Below are positions 5,529 to 7,264 of a DNA stretch of 7,264 bases, piece after piece. The DNA lies in the NCBI GenBank assembly GCA_024643705.1, contig JAHEML010000001.1, positions 1 through 7,264 of the forward strand. The letters are read 5' to 3'. The translations under genes and the position numbers were made by a program. Below the pieces are notes generated by a model that worked only from the letters and a program-made list of their open reading frames with translations, was not told where the DNA came from and did not search any database. Numbering within the stretch: position 1 is the first letter of the stretch; every line of letters starts with the position of its first letter. The stretch is from Caldilineaceae bacterium (lineage in GTDB: Bacteria > Chloroflexota > Anaerolineae > Caldilineales > Caldilineaceae).

Positions 5529-7264
5529 ATGAACCGGACGACTACACTGCAACGACTAACTTTTCTGCTACTCGCCCTGCTGGTTTCCTTGACCGGCACA
5601 CCAGTGGCCGCCAGCCCGGCAACCACCGGTCTTGCAACTACTCCTGCGGCAACCACTCGCCTGGCAACTACCGAAACGGCCAGTTTCCAAGGGGTGGATG
5701 CTATATACCTGACCTCGTCGAGCGAAGATGAAACAACCTTTCAGGTTCGCTCCGAAGGATATCGACTGGAGGCGGTGTCAGGCGTGGATGGCCCATGTGA
5801 GAGTCTGGCCGTTGATGGGTTTGCCAATGGGGGGGGTGCCGGTTCTCCTGGGTTGCCTACGCGATCGGTACTGGTGGGGATTCCTGTTGGGGCAACACCC
5901 AGCCTGGAGATTCTCTCCCAGCCGGTACGTTTGCCTGGGTATCATACGATCTGCCCCGCCCCCGATGCTGTGACAGAAGAAGCAGACGGGCAAGTGCTGC
6001 GCTACGTGGAGCAGGCTGTAGCGGCAGACGGCGAAATCTATAGCCAGAATTCATTGTTTCCTGCCTCGGTCGCCCAGATTATCGAAGATGGCTGGGTTGG
6101 GCGTGTGCGGTATCTTCGTGTTGCGGTTGCACCGTTTCAGTACAACCCATCCGATGGTTCGCTGATCTACTACCCCGCGCTACAAGTACGTGTGCGACAC
6201 ACTGCAAACAATGTGCAGGCCACCAGGACATCCGAACCGGATGACTTTACCCAATCCATTCAGGGCATGCTGTTGAATGGAGCACAGGCAGGTCACTGGG
6301 CTGCAACTTCGCAGCCATCCGTTGACGCCGCGACAAATTCTGGTTGGATGCCCCCATCACCTGCCCTGCGCCTGTTGGTCAAGGAGGAAGGGCTGTATGC
6401 TGTCACCTACGCGGAGCTTGCCCAAGCGGGCGTGCCTGTCTCTTCAATTTTGTCCCACAGTTTACGGCTCTATCTGAACGGACAGGATGTGGCCTTGCGG
6501 GTGGTAGATGGCAATAATGTGGACGATACCGATGGTCTGTTCGATCCCGGCGACAGGGTTCTCTTTTATGGGCAAGGGGTCAATGAGAAATACACCGATA
6601 CCAATGTTTATTGGCTGACCTATGGGGCAACAGGTGGGTTGCACATGGTTGACCAGGGGGTGGCCACAACTGGCGAGGCAGTGGGGAGCTATCGAGAGAC
6701 CGTGCGGTTTGAAGAAAACTTCAACTACGTCTCATCGACTCCCAAGTTGCCGGATTTCGACCACTGGTATGGTCGGCTATTGACAATAGCTGGGAGCAAT
6801 GCTGCTGGTAGTTGGCGGGTCCCATTTAATACGTCAGTATTGGCATCTGGGCAGTATAGTGCCACGGTACAGGCGGCCATCGTGAGCCGCACAAGGGGCA
6901 CTCACCACGTAAATCTATACGTGAATGAAGTATACGTGGGAGACAATCAATGGCAGGATGCCACGTATCAAACATTGTCCATCGACTTTGATCAGTCGCT
7001 GTTGCAACCAGACAACAATATCATCCGACTGGAGCTTATCAACGATCTGAATGGACAATCAGTCAGTGTTGTTTATATGGACTGGTTGGCGTTGTCATAT
7101 CAACGCCAGACCGTCGCCATGGACAAATCATTGATTTTTGATAGCCCTGGGCCAGGTAATTGGCGTATTGGGGTTCAGGGCCTTGCCAACGACCCTGTAG
7201 AAGCCTATGATGTGACCAATCCACTACGTGTGCGGAAAATTCCTGTTTCCGCCGGAACGAAGGT
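5529..7264 (+). CDS. Second C25-type secreted protein with propeptide domain, 5' part (cut by window end)
   Basis: ATG 5529 opens a frame of 578 codons that runs off the right edge. An in-frame TGA at 5520-5522 makes it the earliest possible start. There is no clear Shine-Dalgarno, so translation may be coupled to the peptidase gene ending 36 bases upstream. Residues 1-28 are a signal peptide (NRTTTLQR, core LTFLLLALLVSL, cleavage after PVAA), followed by an ATT-rich linker. Residues 55-265 look like a gingipain-type propeptide (GSPGLPTRSVLVGIP at 105-119 and RYLRVAVAPFQYNP at 194-207). From 280 it parallels residues 74 onward of the upstream peptidase: RVLFYGQG...NVYWLTYG, HHVNLYVN, NNIIRLEL, SLIFDSPGPGNW and YDVTNP. 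The window ends before the catalytic domain, so its active-site residues cannot be checked. It probably forms an operon with, and is a paralogue of, the upstream gene. Confidence 0.9.
   Translation, partial: MNRTTTLQRLTFLLLALLVSLTGTPVAASPATTGLATTPAATTRLATTETASFQGVDAIYLTSSSEDETTFQVRSEGYRLEAVSGVDGPCESLAVDGFANGGGAGSPGLPTRSVLVGIPVGATPSLEILSQPVRLPGYHTICPAPDAVTEEADGQVLRYVEQAVAADGEIYSQNSLFPASVAQIIEDGWVGRVRYLRVAVAPFQYNPSDGSLIYYPALQVRVRHTANNVQATRTSEPDDFTQSIQGMLLNGAQAGHWAATSQPSVDAATNSGWMPPSPALRLLVKEEGLYAVTYAELAQAGVPVSSILSHSLRLYLNGQDVALRVVDGNNVDDTDGLFDPGDRVLFYGQGVNEKYTDTNVYWLTYGATGGLHMVDQGVATTGEAVGSYRETVRFEENFNYVSSTPKLPDFDHWYGRLLTIAGSNAAGSWRVPFNTSVLASGQYSATVQAAIVSRTRGTHHVNLYVNEVYVGDNQWQDATYQTLSIDFDQSLLQPDNNIIRLELINDLNGQSVSVVYMDWLALSYQRQTVAMDKSLIFDSPGPGNWRIGVQGLANDPVEAYDVTNPLRVRKIPVSAGTK
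5619..5678 (+). repeat. Four 15-bp tandem units encoding an Ala/Thr linker
   Basis: Residues 31-50 of the second C25-type protein read as four 5-residue units: ATTGL, ATTPA, ATTRL, ATTET. Each begins GCAAC[CT]AC[CT]. The segment lies directly after the signal peptide and looks like a flexible, possibly O-glycosylated linker. The first peptidase has a comparable Ala/Thr-rich stretch, without a regular period, at the same place. Confidence 0.7.

Overview
The window holds three genes for exported proteins, all on the + strand, and reads as a cell-surface or secretome locus of a Gram-variable environmental bacterium. The best guess is Chloroflexota (Anaerolineae/Ardenticatenia-like). That rests on the pairing of Ig-like/SdrD-B/DUF11-type adhesin modules with C25 (gingipain-family) peptidases, on a C-terminal fibronectin-III-like domain with the WxTxxESxIxxFxVxR pattern, and on a terminal FLPxVxR-like tail, which I recall as common in predicted secreted proteins of that phylum. 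No marker gene is present, so the taxonomy is an inference.

Layout. (1) Positions 1-2193: the 3' end of a large repeat adhesin-like gene, open at the left edge. It carries 118-residue Ig-like repeats, an SdrD-B-like calcium-binding module, a DUF11-like module, a P/D/G/T linker and a C-terminal FN3-like domain. (2) Positions 2194-2672: a 479-bp intergenic region with a 19-bp perfect hairpin just after gene 1 (probable terminator), a second long hairpin of REP-like type, a degenerate dispersed repeat, and a weak promoter/operator candidate. (3) Positions 2673-5492: a complete 939-residue C25 peptidase with signal peptide, His689/Cys723 dyad, FN3-like C-terminal domain and FLPTVGR tail. (4) Positions 5529-7264: the 5' part of a second, paralogous C25-type protein, 36 bp downstream of the first and cut by the right edge. 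Unlike the first, it has a gingipain-type propeptide domain between its signal peptide and the shared beta-rich region.

How they may work together. The two peptidase genes look like one operon, and the adhesin is probably a separate transcription unit ended by the first hairpin. The adhesin and the complete peptidase are otherwise unrelated, yet they end in homologous C-terminal domains and short Arg-terminated tails. This suggests a common export, anchoring or processing signal. In Bacteroidota, C25 peptidases act both as cargo (gingipains) and as the sortase (PorU) for C-terminal-domain proteins. An analogous arrangement here is the most interesting hypothesis in the window, but the sequence alone does not prove it.
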